Origin: Gallaecimonas sp045291545
GTDB taxonomy: Bacteria; Pseudomonadota; Gammaproteobacteria; Enterobacterales; Gallaecimonadaceae
Assembly (NCBI RefSeq): GCF_045291545.1
Contig: NZ_CP149514.1
Span: 2,666,001 to 2,730,000 of the forward strand
Direction: 5' to 3'
DNA: 64,000 nucleotides
Numbering within the stretch: position 1 is the stretch's first letter; each line of letters starts with the position of its first letter. The translations under genes were made by a program, and so were the position numbers. Under the pieces are notes generated by a model, which was not told where the DNA came from, ran no database searches, and saw only the letters and a program-made list of their open reading frames with translations. This document shows positions 24,104 through 31,979 of the stretch, one piece after another.

Positions 24104-24331
24104 ATGGGACGGAGCCCATTCCTGGACCACATTCGTCAAGAACTCAGGTTGCGCGGATAGAGTATGCGCACGGAGAAGACATACCTTCACTGGATCAAGC
24201 GCTATATCTACTTCCACCGACTGACCCATCCGGAACAGATGGGGGCTCAGGAAGTGCGTACAACACCAATATATACCCATGTAATCGGACAGCACTTGGC
24301 TGGAACACGCAGCCCTATGGATGAACTATAA
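24104..24331 (+). pseudogene. intI: Relic of integron integrase intI
   Basis: The frame starts at ATG 24104 after a strong AGGAGGT. It reads like the N-terminus of integron tyrosine recombinases (SPFLDHIRQELRLRG, then MRTEKTYLHWIKRYIYFHR and HPEQMGAQEV). TAG at 24158-24160 replaces the usual aromatic codon. After EV it jumps to a typical C-terminus (RTTPIYTHVIGQHLAGTRSP, then MDEL, stop). About 250 residues, including the catalytic Arg, the HxxR box and the IntI-specific insert, are missing. Only the active-site Tyr (in IYTHV) remains. It cannot be functional. Orientation is divergent from the cassettes, as expected. Confidence 0.93.
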
Positions 24332-24485
24332 ACGAGCAGCAGGATGGTATGCAGAGCCCAAGGGGATAGTTAGAAAGCCTAGAGTCTGCTTTGTGCCAAG
24401 CCGCTTCAGGCATGGGTATAGCCGCAAGGCCCGATACAAAAAAAGACGCCTAGGCGCCTTTATGGTTATTGCCGCGAAGCTGTAC
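24332..24485. other. Gap between intI relic and next gene
   Basis: No convincing gene is seen here; a short plus-strand open frame is Arg/Lys-rich without family features. The segment contains the terminator of the next minus-strand gene and marks the right boundary of the integron. Confidence 0.5.
24436..24462 (-). terminator. Intrinsic terminator of the 24.5-kb gene
   Basis: On the minus strand an AAGGCGCC/GGCGTCTT stem with a TA loop runs into T7. It lies 24 bp beyond the stop of the small exported-protein gene. Confidence 0.8.
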
Positions 24486-24794
24486 TCAAAAGCGAATGCT
24501 GAATGTTACCCGGTAATCCACCGACATCTTGCTGCGTAAGCCATCTTCTGGCAGCGGCATATTCAGCGGCAGCGCAATGTCTTGTTCAAGGGCGCCACCA
24601 AAGCGCAGTTCGCCACCGTTTCGTAATTGCACCGAAACAATATCCAGCTGCCCGCTTTGGCGTGATGGTGAATTCAACGACGAACTACCTATATGCCATT
24701 TGAAAACAGGAGGCTGCGGGGCTTGTTGCCGATCAATGGCCAGTGCTGGCGCGCTTGCCATAATGGTCAGCAGCATCAGTGCTATCTTGCGCAT
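24486..24794 (-). CDS. Small exported protein of unknown function
   Basis: This 102-residue protein has a clear signal peptide (1-19, ALA|IDRQQ). The mature part ends in MSVDYRVTFSIRF, an aromatic-terminated beta-strand pattern reminiscent of outer-membrane proteins, but it is far too short for a barrel on its own. No family is recognised. It is GC-rich like the core genome, so it belongs to the chromosome backbone rather than to the integron. It has its own terminator. Confidence 0.65.
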   Translation of the reverse strand: MRKIALMLLTIMASAPALAIDRQQAPQPPVFKWHIGSSSLNSPSRQSGQLDIVSVQLRNGGELRFGGALEQDIALPLNMPLPEDGLRSKMSVDYRVTFSIRF

Positions 24795-24999
24795 CGGATA
24801 AGCCCTCGCAGTGAAAACGTGGACTTATCATTGTTCAGCGGCTATTCACTCTCCAAGGCATCTTGATCACAAAACCACCGACAGCTGCACAAGACACTCT
24901 GTTTCACCAGAGTAACAACTTGATACAAAAACGTTTTTTCAATAGGGCAGGCGACTGGCCGGCGTTCACTTTTTATACAGAAATGTGAGATGGGTCACA
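24795..24999. other. Intergenic region without recognised feature
   Basis: The 205 bp upstream of the small exported-protein gene and downstream of the LysR gene must hold the promoter of the former. I see AT-rich tracts but no element that I can call. Confidence 0.4.
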
Positions 25000-26016
25000 T
25001 CAGGCAGCATCGGGGTTAGTTTGCACCATGCTAGCCGCCAGTTCTGCTGTTTCGACACTGCCAAAAGAACCTTCCATCAGCCGCTCCAGGAGGAATTTTC
25101 TGTCCAGCATGCAGCCCGCCTTGAGGTGATCCAGCTGCGCCATCACCGTGGTGATTTCATCCAGAAAGGTCTTCAGCAGCTTCGGCATATACTGGCGGCT
25201 TTGGTATAGAGCATAAAGATCAGCGCCTTCGAGCTGCCATTCCGGCAGTACCTGCACCAGCTGCCCCTCATTGATGTATGGCAGGGCCAGGAACAAGGGT
25301 AAAAAGCCAACACCGGCGCCGGCCACCAGCGCTTCCCGGGCAAAGGTCACGTTATTACAATGCAAGCGCCCTTTCGGTTGGTAGCTCACCTTCTCTTTGC
25401 CGCGCGTAAACTGCCACTGCTCAGAAACCCCGCCAGTGACTTTCAGCAACAGGTTCTCGCAATTGGCCAGGTCGTCCGGGTGCTTGAGCGGGCCGACTTT
25501 TGCCAGATATTCCGGGGTGGCAACCAGCACCTTGCTGCTGCCATTAAGACGCCGGGCAATGAGGCTGGAGTCTTGTCCCAGGCCAACCTGAATATGCACA
25601 TCCACCCCTTCTTGCACCATATCAACGCGGCGGTTGGTCAGTTCGGCGTCGATGGTGACATCCGGGTATTTTTGTACAAAATGACCGAGAAAACGGCCCA
25701 TCAGCAGCTGCCCCAACTCAATGGGCATGACCACTTTCAGCTTGCCACGAACCTGCTCAGCCCGGGTGGTTACCAGTGCCTGAGCATCGTCCAGATCAGC
25801 CATGATCCGCGAGCAGCGCTCAAAAAAAACGTGGCCGGTTTCGGTCAGATTAAGCTGACGGGTAGTGCGGTTCAGCAAACGTACGCCGAGCCGTTCTTCC
25901 AGGTCAGCAATTTTGCGGCTGACCGTTGCCTTGGTCATACCCAGCCGCTCACCGGCGGCAGTAAAGCTGCCGACCTCAACCACTTTGGTAAACACCTGAA
26001 CTTCATTCAGATCCAT
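25000..26016 (-). CDS. LysR-family transcriptional regulator
   Basis: The 338-residue protein has an N-terminal winged helix-turn-helix (residues 1-60; FTAAGERLGMTKATVSRKIADLEERLGVRLLNRTTR) and a periplasmic-binding-like effector domain (about 90-300). The ATG at 26016 is preceded by GGAGG. It is divergent from an emrAB-type efflux operon with a 117-bp shared region, so it probably regulates that operon in response to a transported or toxic compound. The C-terminal tail of about 35 residues beyond the effector domain is longer than usual. Confidence 0.9.
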   Translation of the reverse strand: MDLNEVQVFTKVVEVGSFTAAGERLGMTKATVSRKIADLEERLGVRLLNRTTRQLNLTETGHVFFERCSRIMADLDDAQALVTTRAEQVRGKLKVVMPIELGQLLMGRFLGHFVQKYPDVTIDAELTNRRVDMVQEGVDVHIQVGLGQDSSLIARRLNGSSKVLVATPEYLAKVGPLKHPDDLANCENLLLKVTGGVSEQWQFTRGKEKVSYQPKGRLHCNNVTFAREALVAGAGVGFLPLFLALPYINEGQLVQVLPEWQLEGADLYALYQSRQYMPKLLKTFLDEITTVMAQLDHLKAGCMLDRKFLLERLMEGSFGSVETAELAASMVQTNPDAA

Positions 26017-26133
26017 ACAGACCTCCAAAGCAAACGCTAATAGTTTCAAAGAAGAAACAGTAAGTATTTAAATCAACCAATGACAAAAATAATGCAACAA
26101 CACTAAAATGTCGAGTTCATTGTCGGAGGTCGC

Positions 26134-27138
26134 ATGTCGAAACGTTTTATTTTTCTTGTGTTATTGGTGCTGGTTGCCGTGGCAGGAGGTGCCTGGTGGT
26201 GGCACCTGCAAGGCCGTGAAAGTACCAATAATGCTTATGTCAAAGCCGATATCCTGCCGGTAATGAGCCGCATTAATGGCACTGTCAGTAAAATCCTGGT
26301 GGCCGACAATGCCCAAATCACAAAAGGCCAGCCGTTACTGCAACTGGATGCCAGTGATGCCAAGGTAGCCGTCAGCAAAGCCACAGCGGAGCTGACCAAA
26401 GCCCAGGCGGTACTGGCACACCTGGTAGACCGCGAACAGGCCCAGCTAGCGCTGGTCAGTGCTGCCAAGGCCAGTAGCAAAGCCGCCGCCGCAGAGCTGC
26501 AACGGGCCGAGCAGCAATACCAGCGGCTGGCCAAGCTGTCTTCCAAGCAATATGTTTCCAAAGACGATCTGGATGCCGCCCAGCTGGCCCGCGATGCCGC
26601 TCAGGCCCGCCTGGCCCAGGCCCAGGCACAACATGCCTCGCAACAGGCTCAGCTGGCCGTCATTGAAGGGGAAAAACCGCAACTGCAGGCCCAAGTGGCT
26701 GCTGCCCAGGCCAGTGTTGAACAAGCCAAGCTGAACCTGTCTTACACCACCTTGTACGCTTCTCGCGCCGGGGAAATGACCAGCCGCCAGGTGCAGCTGG
26801 GGCAGTCGGTTGCCCCCGGAGCCCGGCTGATGAGCCTGGTGACCAAGCCGCTGTGGATTGACGCCAACTTTAAAGAAACGCAGGTTGCCGATATGGCCGT
26901 AGGGCAGGCGGTGAACATTACCGCCGACACCCTGCCGGGCAAAGTATTCAAGGGTCATGTGCAGAGTTTCGCCGGCGCCACCGGCTCTGAGTTCGCTCTG
27001 CTGCCACCGCAAAATGCCACCGGTAACTTCACCAAGGTGGTGCAGCGCCTGCCGGTGCGTATTGCCTTTGACCAAGGCCAGGATCTGCAGCCACTGCGGC
27101 CAGGTATGTCGGTGGTTGTCACCGTCTTTACGGAGTAA
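26134..27138 (+). CDS. HlyD/EmrA-type membrane fusion protein
   Basis: The 334-residue periplasmic adaptor has an N-terminal membrane anchor (6-24), a biotinyl-lipoyl-like half (STNNAYVKADILPVMSRINGTV), a long alanine/glutamine-rich coiled-coil hairpin (about 85-200), the second lipoyl half and a beta-barrel domain. It would connect an MFS pump to an outer-membrane channel. The ATG has a GGAGG ribosome-binding site. It precedes the MFS gene by 2 nt. No TolC homologue is nearby. Confidence 0.9.
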   Translation: MSKRFIFLVLLVLVAVAGGAWWWHLQGRESTNNAYVKADILPVMSRINGTVSKILVADNAQITKGQPLLQLDASDAKVAVSKATAELTKAQAVLAHLVDREQAQLALVSAAKASSKAAAAELQRAEQQYQRLAKLSSKQYVSKDDLDAAQLARDAAQARLAQAQAQHASQQAQLAVIEGEKPQLQAQVAAAQASVEQAKLNLSYTTLYASRAGEMTSRQVQLGQSVAPGARLMSLVTKPLWIDANFKETQVADMAVGQAVNITADTLPGKVFKGHVQSFAGATGSEFALLPPQNATGNFTKVVQRLPVRIAFDQGQDLQPLRPGMSVVVTVFTE

Positions 27139-27140
27139 TC

Positions 27141-28718
27141 ATGGTCTCCCGGATCCCCAAGCACTGGCTGGCTATTCAAGGGGCGCTGATCGGCGCCTTT
27201 ATGGCCATATTGGATATCCAGATCACCAACTCGTCGCTCAAGGAAATTCAGGGCGCGCTGGGCGCGACGCTGTCAGAGTCGTCGTGGATTGCCACCTCCT
27301 ATCTGGTGGCCGAGATGATCGCCATTCCCTTGACCGGCTTCTTTGCCCGCTGGCTGTCGCCACGCCGTTACCTGTTATGGAATGTCGCCGGCTTTGTGTT
27401 GGCGTCACTGGCCTGTTCCTTTTCCTGGAACCTCGAATCGATGATCGTCTTTCGGGCCTTGCAGGGTTTTACCGGCGGCGCGCTGATCCCTATGGCTTTC
27501 ACGCTGATCATGACCCTGCTGCCCAAGGAAAAGCAGCCGGTGGGCATGGCGTTGTTCGGTGTTACCGCCACCTTCGCGCCGTCCATTGGCCCGACCCTGG
27601 GTGGCTGGCTGACAGACACCTTCAGTTGGCACTACCTGTTTTACCTCAATATTTTGCCCGGCATTCTGGTGATGCTGTTACTGGCCATGGGGCTGGAGAA
27701 AAAAGAGCGGGACGACAGCCAGATCCAGAGCATCGACTTGTTTGGCATGTTGACCATGGCACTGGGCCTGGGGGCGCTGGAAGTGGTGCTGGAAGAAGGC
27801 TCCCGCGATGACTGGTTTGACGCCGAATACATCCGTTGGCTGGCGGCGCTGTCGGTGGTTAGCCTGATTTTCTTTGTACGCCGCCAGCTCACCGCCAAGG
27901 CGCCGTTGGTAAACCTGCGGTTGTTTAAAAACAGCGATTTTGCCAAGGCCTGCGCAGCTTATTTTGCCCTGGGTGCTGGGCTGTTCGGCTCGGTGTACAT
28001 GGTGCCTTTGTATCTGGCACAAGTTCACGATTACAACGCCTTACAAATCGGCCTGGTACTGATGTGGGTTGGTTTTCCGCAGTTACCGCTGTTCCCGCTG
28101 ATCCCCAAGCTGGTCAACAAGGTTGACCCGCGCTACCTGGTGTTTGCCGGTTTTGTGGGGATCGCCATCAGTATGTGGATGAACATCAATATGTCGGTGC
28201 TCTATGACGGTGCCTTCTTGATACCCGCGCTGCTGGTACGGGCCATGGCGCAGCCATTTATGATGGTGCCGCTGTCCATTATTGCCACCCAAAACCTGAA
28301 TAAAGAGGATGCGCCCTCCGCATCAACCCTGCTGAACGTGATGCGTAACCTCGGCGGCGCCGTCGGTATTGCCATGCTGGCCACACTGCTGGATGTACGC
28401 ACCCGCCACTATATCTGGCAAATCAAGGAAACCGTGGTTGCTGGCAGCCAGAACCTGACGCAGTGGCTACAGCATACCGGCCAGCTGCTGATCGCCCAGG
28501 GCGGCAATAGTAGCCAGGCATACGGCGTGTTGTTCCAGCAAATGCACAAACAGGCGGCCGTCATGGCTTATAACGATGGCTTTTTGTTGATGGGGGGGCT
28601 GCTGTTCATCGCCGCATTGGCAGTACTGGCCATTCGCCCGGCCCACAAAGCACAGGCCGCGGCGGCAGCTTCCGCCGAGCCAGCCAATTCCCCAACCGTG
28701 GCAAAAGAAGCCGCCTGA
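27141..28718 (+). CDS. DHA2-family (EmrB-like) MFS drug efflux transporter
   Basis: The 525-residue inner-membrane protein has about 14 membrane segments, as in the DHA2 family. The family signature is seen in MAILDIQITNSSLKEIQGALGATLSESSWIATSYLVAEM, with motif-C-like GPTLGGWLTD further on. Together with the adaptor encoded just upstream it should form a tripartite exporter for hydrophobic toxic compounds. The Ala-rich C-terminal tail is cytoplasmic. The stop codon lies inside the terminator hairpin. Confidence 0.92.
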   Translation: MVSRIPKHWLAIQGALIGAFMAILDIQITNSSLKEIQGALGATLSESSWIATSYLVAEMIAIPLTGFFARWLSPRRYLLWNVAGFVLASLACSFSWNLESMIVFRALQGFTGGALIPMAFTLIMTLLPKEKQPVGMALFGVTATFAPSIGPTLGGWLTDTFSWHYLFYLNILPGILVMLLLAMGLEKKERDDSQIQSIDLFGMLTMALGLGALEVVLEEGSRDDWFDAEYIRWLAALSVVSLIFFVRRQLTAKAPLVNLRLFKNSDFAKACAAYFALGAGLFGSVYMVPLYLAQVHDYNALQIGLVLMWVGFPQLPLFPLIPKLVNKVDPRYLVFAGFVGIAISMWMNINMSVLYDGAFLIPALLVRAMAQPFMMVPLSIIATQNLNKEDAPSASTLLNVMRNLGGAVGIAMLATLLDVRTRHYIWQIKETVVAGSQNLTQWLQHTGQLLIAQGGNSSQAYGVLFQQMHKQAAVMAYNDGFLLMGGLLFIAALAVLAIRPAHKAQAAAAASAEPANSPTVAKEAA

Positions 28719-28730
28719 AGGCGGCTCTTT
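28709..28730 (+). terminator. Putative terminator of the efflux operon
   Basis: An AGCCGCC/GGCGGCT hairpin with a TGAA loop is followed by only a short T tract (CTTT). It overlaps the stop codon of the MFS gene. The weak tail lowers confidence. Confidence 0.55.
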
Positions 28731-28816
28731 GACTGACTCTGGCTACCGGTAGTCGCGCTATCCTTGTCTAAGCCCACCAATCTGGGACACTGAAAAAAAA
28801 ACGACAAGGATATGCT

Positions 28817-30577
28817 ATGACACGTCTGCTCCCTGCTCTGGCCATTGCCGCCACGGTACTGGCCGGTTGCGCCAGCCACAAAGCGCCCACAGCCCCAGCG
28901 GCCAATGCCGGTGCCAGGCTCACCGCCCTGATGCAGCAATACACCCATGACGCCAACCAGTACGATGCCGACATCGCTGGCGCCAATAACCCGCGCCGTG
29001 GCGCTGGCCACTTGCAGGACATGTCAGACGCCGCCCTGGCTGCACGTAACCAGCACTGGCAGCAACTGCGCCAGCAAATTGCTGCCATCAGCAATGACCA
29101 GCTCAGCGACCAGCAACACATCGACAAAACCATGCTGTTGTACCAGCTGGATAACCGCATCGACAGTTATCACTTTGGCCAGCAATACATTCCGCTGACC
29201 TCCGAATACGGCTTTTGGGTGACGCTGGCCAACCTTAAAAGCGAACTGCGTTTCAAAGACCCTGCCGACTACGACCGCTATCTGACCGCCCTGGCGGATA
29301 TTCCCCGCTACCTGGCGCAACAAACTGCGCTGATGCGCGAAGGCATGCAAAAGGGCATTACCCAGCCGAAAGCGGTGCTGGGCCTGGCTGCCGATAACAT
29401 TGCCAAATACATTAATGCCGAGCAGTTTCTCAGCCCCTTTGACGCCCTACCCAAGGGTGACCCGCGCAAAGTCAAAGCCACCGTTCTGGTGAAAAAAGAG
29501 GTACTGCCGGCGCTGAGCCAGTTCCACGACTTTATGCTCAACACCTACATCCCCGGCGCCCGCACCAGCATTGGCATGTCGGCCATGCCCAACGGCCGGG
29601 CCTGGTATCAAAACCGTATCAAGCACTATGTCACCCTGGATATGAGCCCGGAACAAATTCACCAACTGGGCCTTCAGGAAATGGCGCGTATCCACCAGGA
29701 AATGGACGCCATCATTCATGATCAGCTGCACTTTAAAGGCAGCCTTCATGACTTTATGACCTTCCTGCGCACCGACCCGCAGTTCTACGCCAAAACCCCG
29801 CGGCAGCTGCTGATGGAAGCGGCCTACTACGCCAAGCGAGCCGATGAAATTCTGCCCCGTTACTTTGGCAAATTACCCCGTAAAACCTACGGCGTAGAGC
29901 CGGTGCCGGCCGACATCGCCGCCAACTACACCACCGGCCGCTACGCTGGCTCCGCCTCTGACGACCAGCCCGGCGAGTATTGGGTGAACACCTACAACCT
30001 GAAAGTACGGCCGCTATATGAACTGCCGGCGCTGACCCTGCACGAAGCCGTACCCGGCCACCACCTGCAAATCTCCCTGACCCAGGAACAAACCAGCCTG
30101 CCGCCGTTTCGCCGTAACGCTTACATCAGTGCCTTCGGTGAAGGTTGGGGCCTGTACAGCGAGCACCTGGGCATTGAAGCCGGTTACTACCGCACGCCTT
30201 ATGAGCGCTTTGGCCAGCTGATCTTCGACGCCTGGCGCGCCGCCCGTCTGGTGGTAGACACCGGCATTCACTGGTACGGCTGGGACCGCGCCAAAGCCCT
30301 GAAATACATGGCAGACAATACCGGCCTGTCGCTGCACAACGTGCAAACCGAAACCGACCGCTACATCAGCTGGCCGGCGCAGGCGCTGTCTTACAAGATT
30401 GGCGAACTGACCATACTGCGGCTGCGCCACAAGGCAGAAAAGGCGCTGGGCAAGCACTTCGATATTCGCCGTTTCCACGACGCCCTGCTGGCTAACGGCT
30501 CCATCCCGCTCTCAACCCTGGAACGGGAAATGGACCGCTTTATTGCCAGCGAGCAACAACGGCTCAGCCAGCACTAA
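28817..30577 (+). CDS. DUF885 lipoprotein, putative metallopeptidase-like
   Basis: The 586-residue protein has a lipoprotein signal with lipobox LAGC (Cys near residue 17). It belongs to the DUF885 family; the HEAVPGHHLQ motif near residue 410 resembles a zinc-binding HExxH-like site and is the family hallmark. Activity on peptides is suggested for relatives but not established. It stands alone between two terminators. The ATG follows an ACAAGGA ribosome-binding sequence. Confidence 0.85.
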   Translation: MTRLLPALAIAATVLAGCASHKAPTAPAANAGARLTALMQQYTHDANQYDADIAGANNPRRGAGHLQDMSDAALAARNQHWQQLRQQIAAISNDQLSDQQHIDKTMLLYQLDNRIDSYHFGQQYIPLTSEYGFWVTLANLKSELRFKDPADYDRYLTALADIPRYLAQQTALMREGMQKGITQPKAVLGLAADNIAKYINAEQFLSPFDALPKGDPRKVKATVLVKKEVLPALSQFHDFMLNTYIPGARTSIGMSAMPNGRAWYQNRIKHYVTLDMSPEQIHQLGLQEMARIHQEMDAIIHDQLHFKGSLHDFMTFLRTDPQFYAKTPRQLLMEAAYYAKRADEILPRYFGKLPRKTYGVEPVPADIAANYTTGRYAGSASDDQPGEYWVNTYNLKVRPLYELPALTLHEAVPGHHLQISLTQEQTSLPPFRRNAYISAFGEGWGLYSEHLGIEAGYYRTPYERFGQLIFDAWRAARLVVDTGIHWYGWDRAKALKYMADNTGLSLHNVQTETDRYISWPAQALSYKIGELTILRLRHKAEKALGKHFDIRRFHDALLANGSIPLSTLEREMDRFIASEQQRLSQH

Positions 30578-30586
30578 GCCCATAAC

Positions 30587-30613
30587 AAAAAAGCGCCGCA
30601 AGGCGCTTTTTTT
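30587..30613 (+). terminator. Intrinsic terminator of the DUF885 gene
   Basis: An AAGCGCC/GGCGCTT stem with a short GCAA loop is flanked by A6 and T7, just beyond the stop codon. Confidence 0.88.
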
Positions 30614-30776
30614 AGGTCATACGCCATCAAGGTAACACCCGCCTGACAACGTAAGTGCTGAGCTGCCAAGAGAAAAATAACTGCCCGAGGGCAAGGCGCA
30701 CCGAGAGGGCCATTTTTGCCAATGGGTGTTCCAAGCTGTTAGGGTCAATGGACATTTTTCACAGGGAGTCTGCTGT

Positions 30777-31925
30777 ATGTGGCAATCGGTGTTGGATGTG
30801 ATCACCCTAACGGCTGCCATGGCTTGGCAGATGTTGTGGGGCCTTATTTTCGGTTTTACGCTGGCCGCGATCATCGATGCTGTGGTGTCCAAGGCCCAGC
30901 TGCAAAAGTTGTTGCCTGACCATTCCCCAAGTTCTCTAACCAAAGCCTCGTTGTTGGGCGCAGCTGCCTCGTCATGCTCCTATGCGGCGGTAGCCATGGC
31001 CCGCTCCCTGTTTCGTAAAGGGGGTGACTTCACGGCTGCCATGGCCTTTCAGTTTGCCGCCACCAACCTGGTGCTGGAACTGGGCGTACTGCTGGTACTG
31101 CTGATGGGCTGGTCTTTTGCCGGGGCCGAATTTATCGGTGGCCCCATCATGATTGTGGTAATGGCCCTGCTGCTGATTTTACTGGTGCCGCGTAACTGGA
31201 TAGAAGCGGCGCGCGAGCAGGCCAAAAAAGGCCTGGCCGGAAAAATGGAAGGCCACGCCAATATGGCCACCATGGAAAAAGAGGGCAACTGGCGCCAGCG
31301 TTTAAGCTCAGCCAAAGGCTGGACCGCCATCAGCCACTACTTTGTGATGAACTGGGCCATGCTCTGGAAAGACATTGCTGTTGGCCTGGTGGTGTCAGGT
31401 TTGCTGGGTGCCTTGGTGCCCGCTAGCGTCTGGCAGGCGCTGTTTTTTACTCACGACCCGCTGCTTAATACCCTGATCGGGCCGCTGTTAGGGCCTCTGA
31501 TTGCCCTGGCGTCTTTTACCTGCTCCATTGGTAACGTGCCGCTGGCAGCCGTGCTGTGGAATGGCGGCATCAGCTTCGGCGGTGTCGTCGCCTTCATTTT
31601 TGGCGATTTGATTATTCTGCCTATTTTGCTGATTTACCGAAAATACTACGGCTGGCGCATGGCCATGGTGCTGTTCGCGGTGTTTTATGTGGCCATGGTA
31701 CTGGCTGCACTGGCGGTCGAACTGTTATTTGGCAGCGTCGGCTGGGTACCACACAGCCGTGAGCTGAGTGTCAGCCAGGCCAGTTTTTCCTGGAACTACA
31801 CCACCTGGCTTAACCTGTTAGCACTGAGCCTCGCTGGCGTTTTGTACTGGCGCTACCGCCGCACCGGTGGCCCGGAAATGATGAAGAATATGGAGCAGGG
31901 TGAACACCACCACCATCATCACTGA
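30777..31925 (+). CDS. ArsP-type (DUF318) permease with natural histidine tail
   Basis: This 382-residue protein has about eight to nine membrane segments and resembles the ArsP_1/permease (DUF318) family (LGAAASSCSYAAVAMARSLFRKGGDF and FTCSIGNVPLAAVLWNGG repeats). Each repeat contains a conserved Cys. Some relatives export organoarsenicals; the substrate here is unknown. The C-terminus is MKNMEQGE followed by six histidines, a likely metal-binding tail. I chose the ATG at 30777 because it places the first membrane segment normally; upstream frame residues are not membrane-like. Confidence 0.82.
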   Translation: MWQSVLDVITLTAAMAWQMLWGLIFGFTLAAIIDAVVSKAQLQKLLPDHSPSSLTKASLLGAAASSCSYAAVAMARSLFRKGGDFTAAMAFQFAATNLVLELGVLLVLLMGWSFAGAEFIGGPIMIVVMALLLILLVPRNWIEAAREQAKKGLAGKMEGHANMATMEKEGNWRQRLSSAKGWTAISHYFVMNWAMLWKDIAVGLVVSGLLGALVPASVWQALFFTHDPLLNTLIGPLLGPLIALASFTCSIGNVPLAAVLWNGGISFGGVVAFIFGDLIILPILLIYRKYYGWRMAMVLFAVFYVAMVLAALAVELLFGSVGWVPHSRELSVSQASFSWNYTTWLNLLALSLAGVLYWRYRRTGGPEMMKNMEQGEHHHHHH

Positions 31926-31935
31926 CCTTGGCCCA

Positions 31936-31966
31936 TAAAAAAGCCGCCCCGATGGGCGGCTTTTTA
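31936..31966. terminator. Bidirectional terminator permease / CocE-like hydrolase
   Basis: An AAGCCGCCC/GGGCGGCTT stem with a CGAT loop is flanked by A and T tracts, and can end both convergent transcripts. Confidence 0.9.
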
Positions 31967-31979
31967 TTGCACAACACCT

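Larger units (their letters stand above)
18441..24331 (-). mobile_element. Chromosomal integron with inactivated integrase
   Basis: Eight cassettes, all with genes on the minus strand, are each followed by an attC site with matching R'' (RYYYAAC-like) and R' (GTTRRRY-like) boxes. An attI-type G/TTAAGT junction lies at 23860-23866. Divergent to the array, 238 bp beyond attI, is a relic integron integrase gene on the plus strand. This is the canonical integron layout. The region is visibly more AT-rich than both flanks. The left boundary is uncertain because the distal cassettes are decayed. Confidence 0.9.

Noticed and set aside
24023..24295. Minus-strand open frame of 90 codons at the integrase relic
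   Set aside because: It is the shadow of the intI relic on the opposite strand, and the plus strand clearly carries the integrase sequence.
18441..24331. Defence island or prophage remnant as explanation of the AT-rich region
   Set aside because: No phage structural genes, restriction or toxin-antitoxin genes are recognised, while attC and attI sites and an intI relic explain the region fully.
24321..24539. Plus-strand open frame of 72 codons after the intI relic
   Set aside because: It starts inside the intI relic, is Arg/Lys-rich, runs through a terminator and into the antisense of the next gene, and has no family features.
31905..31925. Histidine run as cloning-vector contamination
   Set aside because: The codons run straight into a natural stop and terminator, and the downstream sequence is native genome with no vector features.
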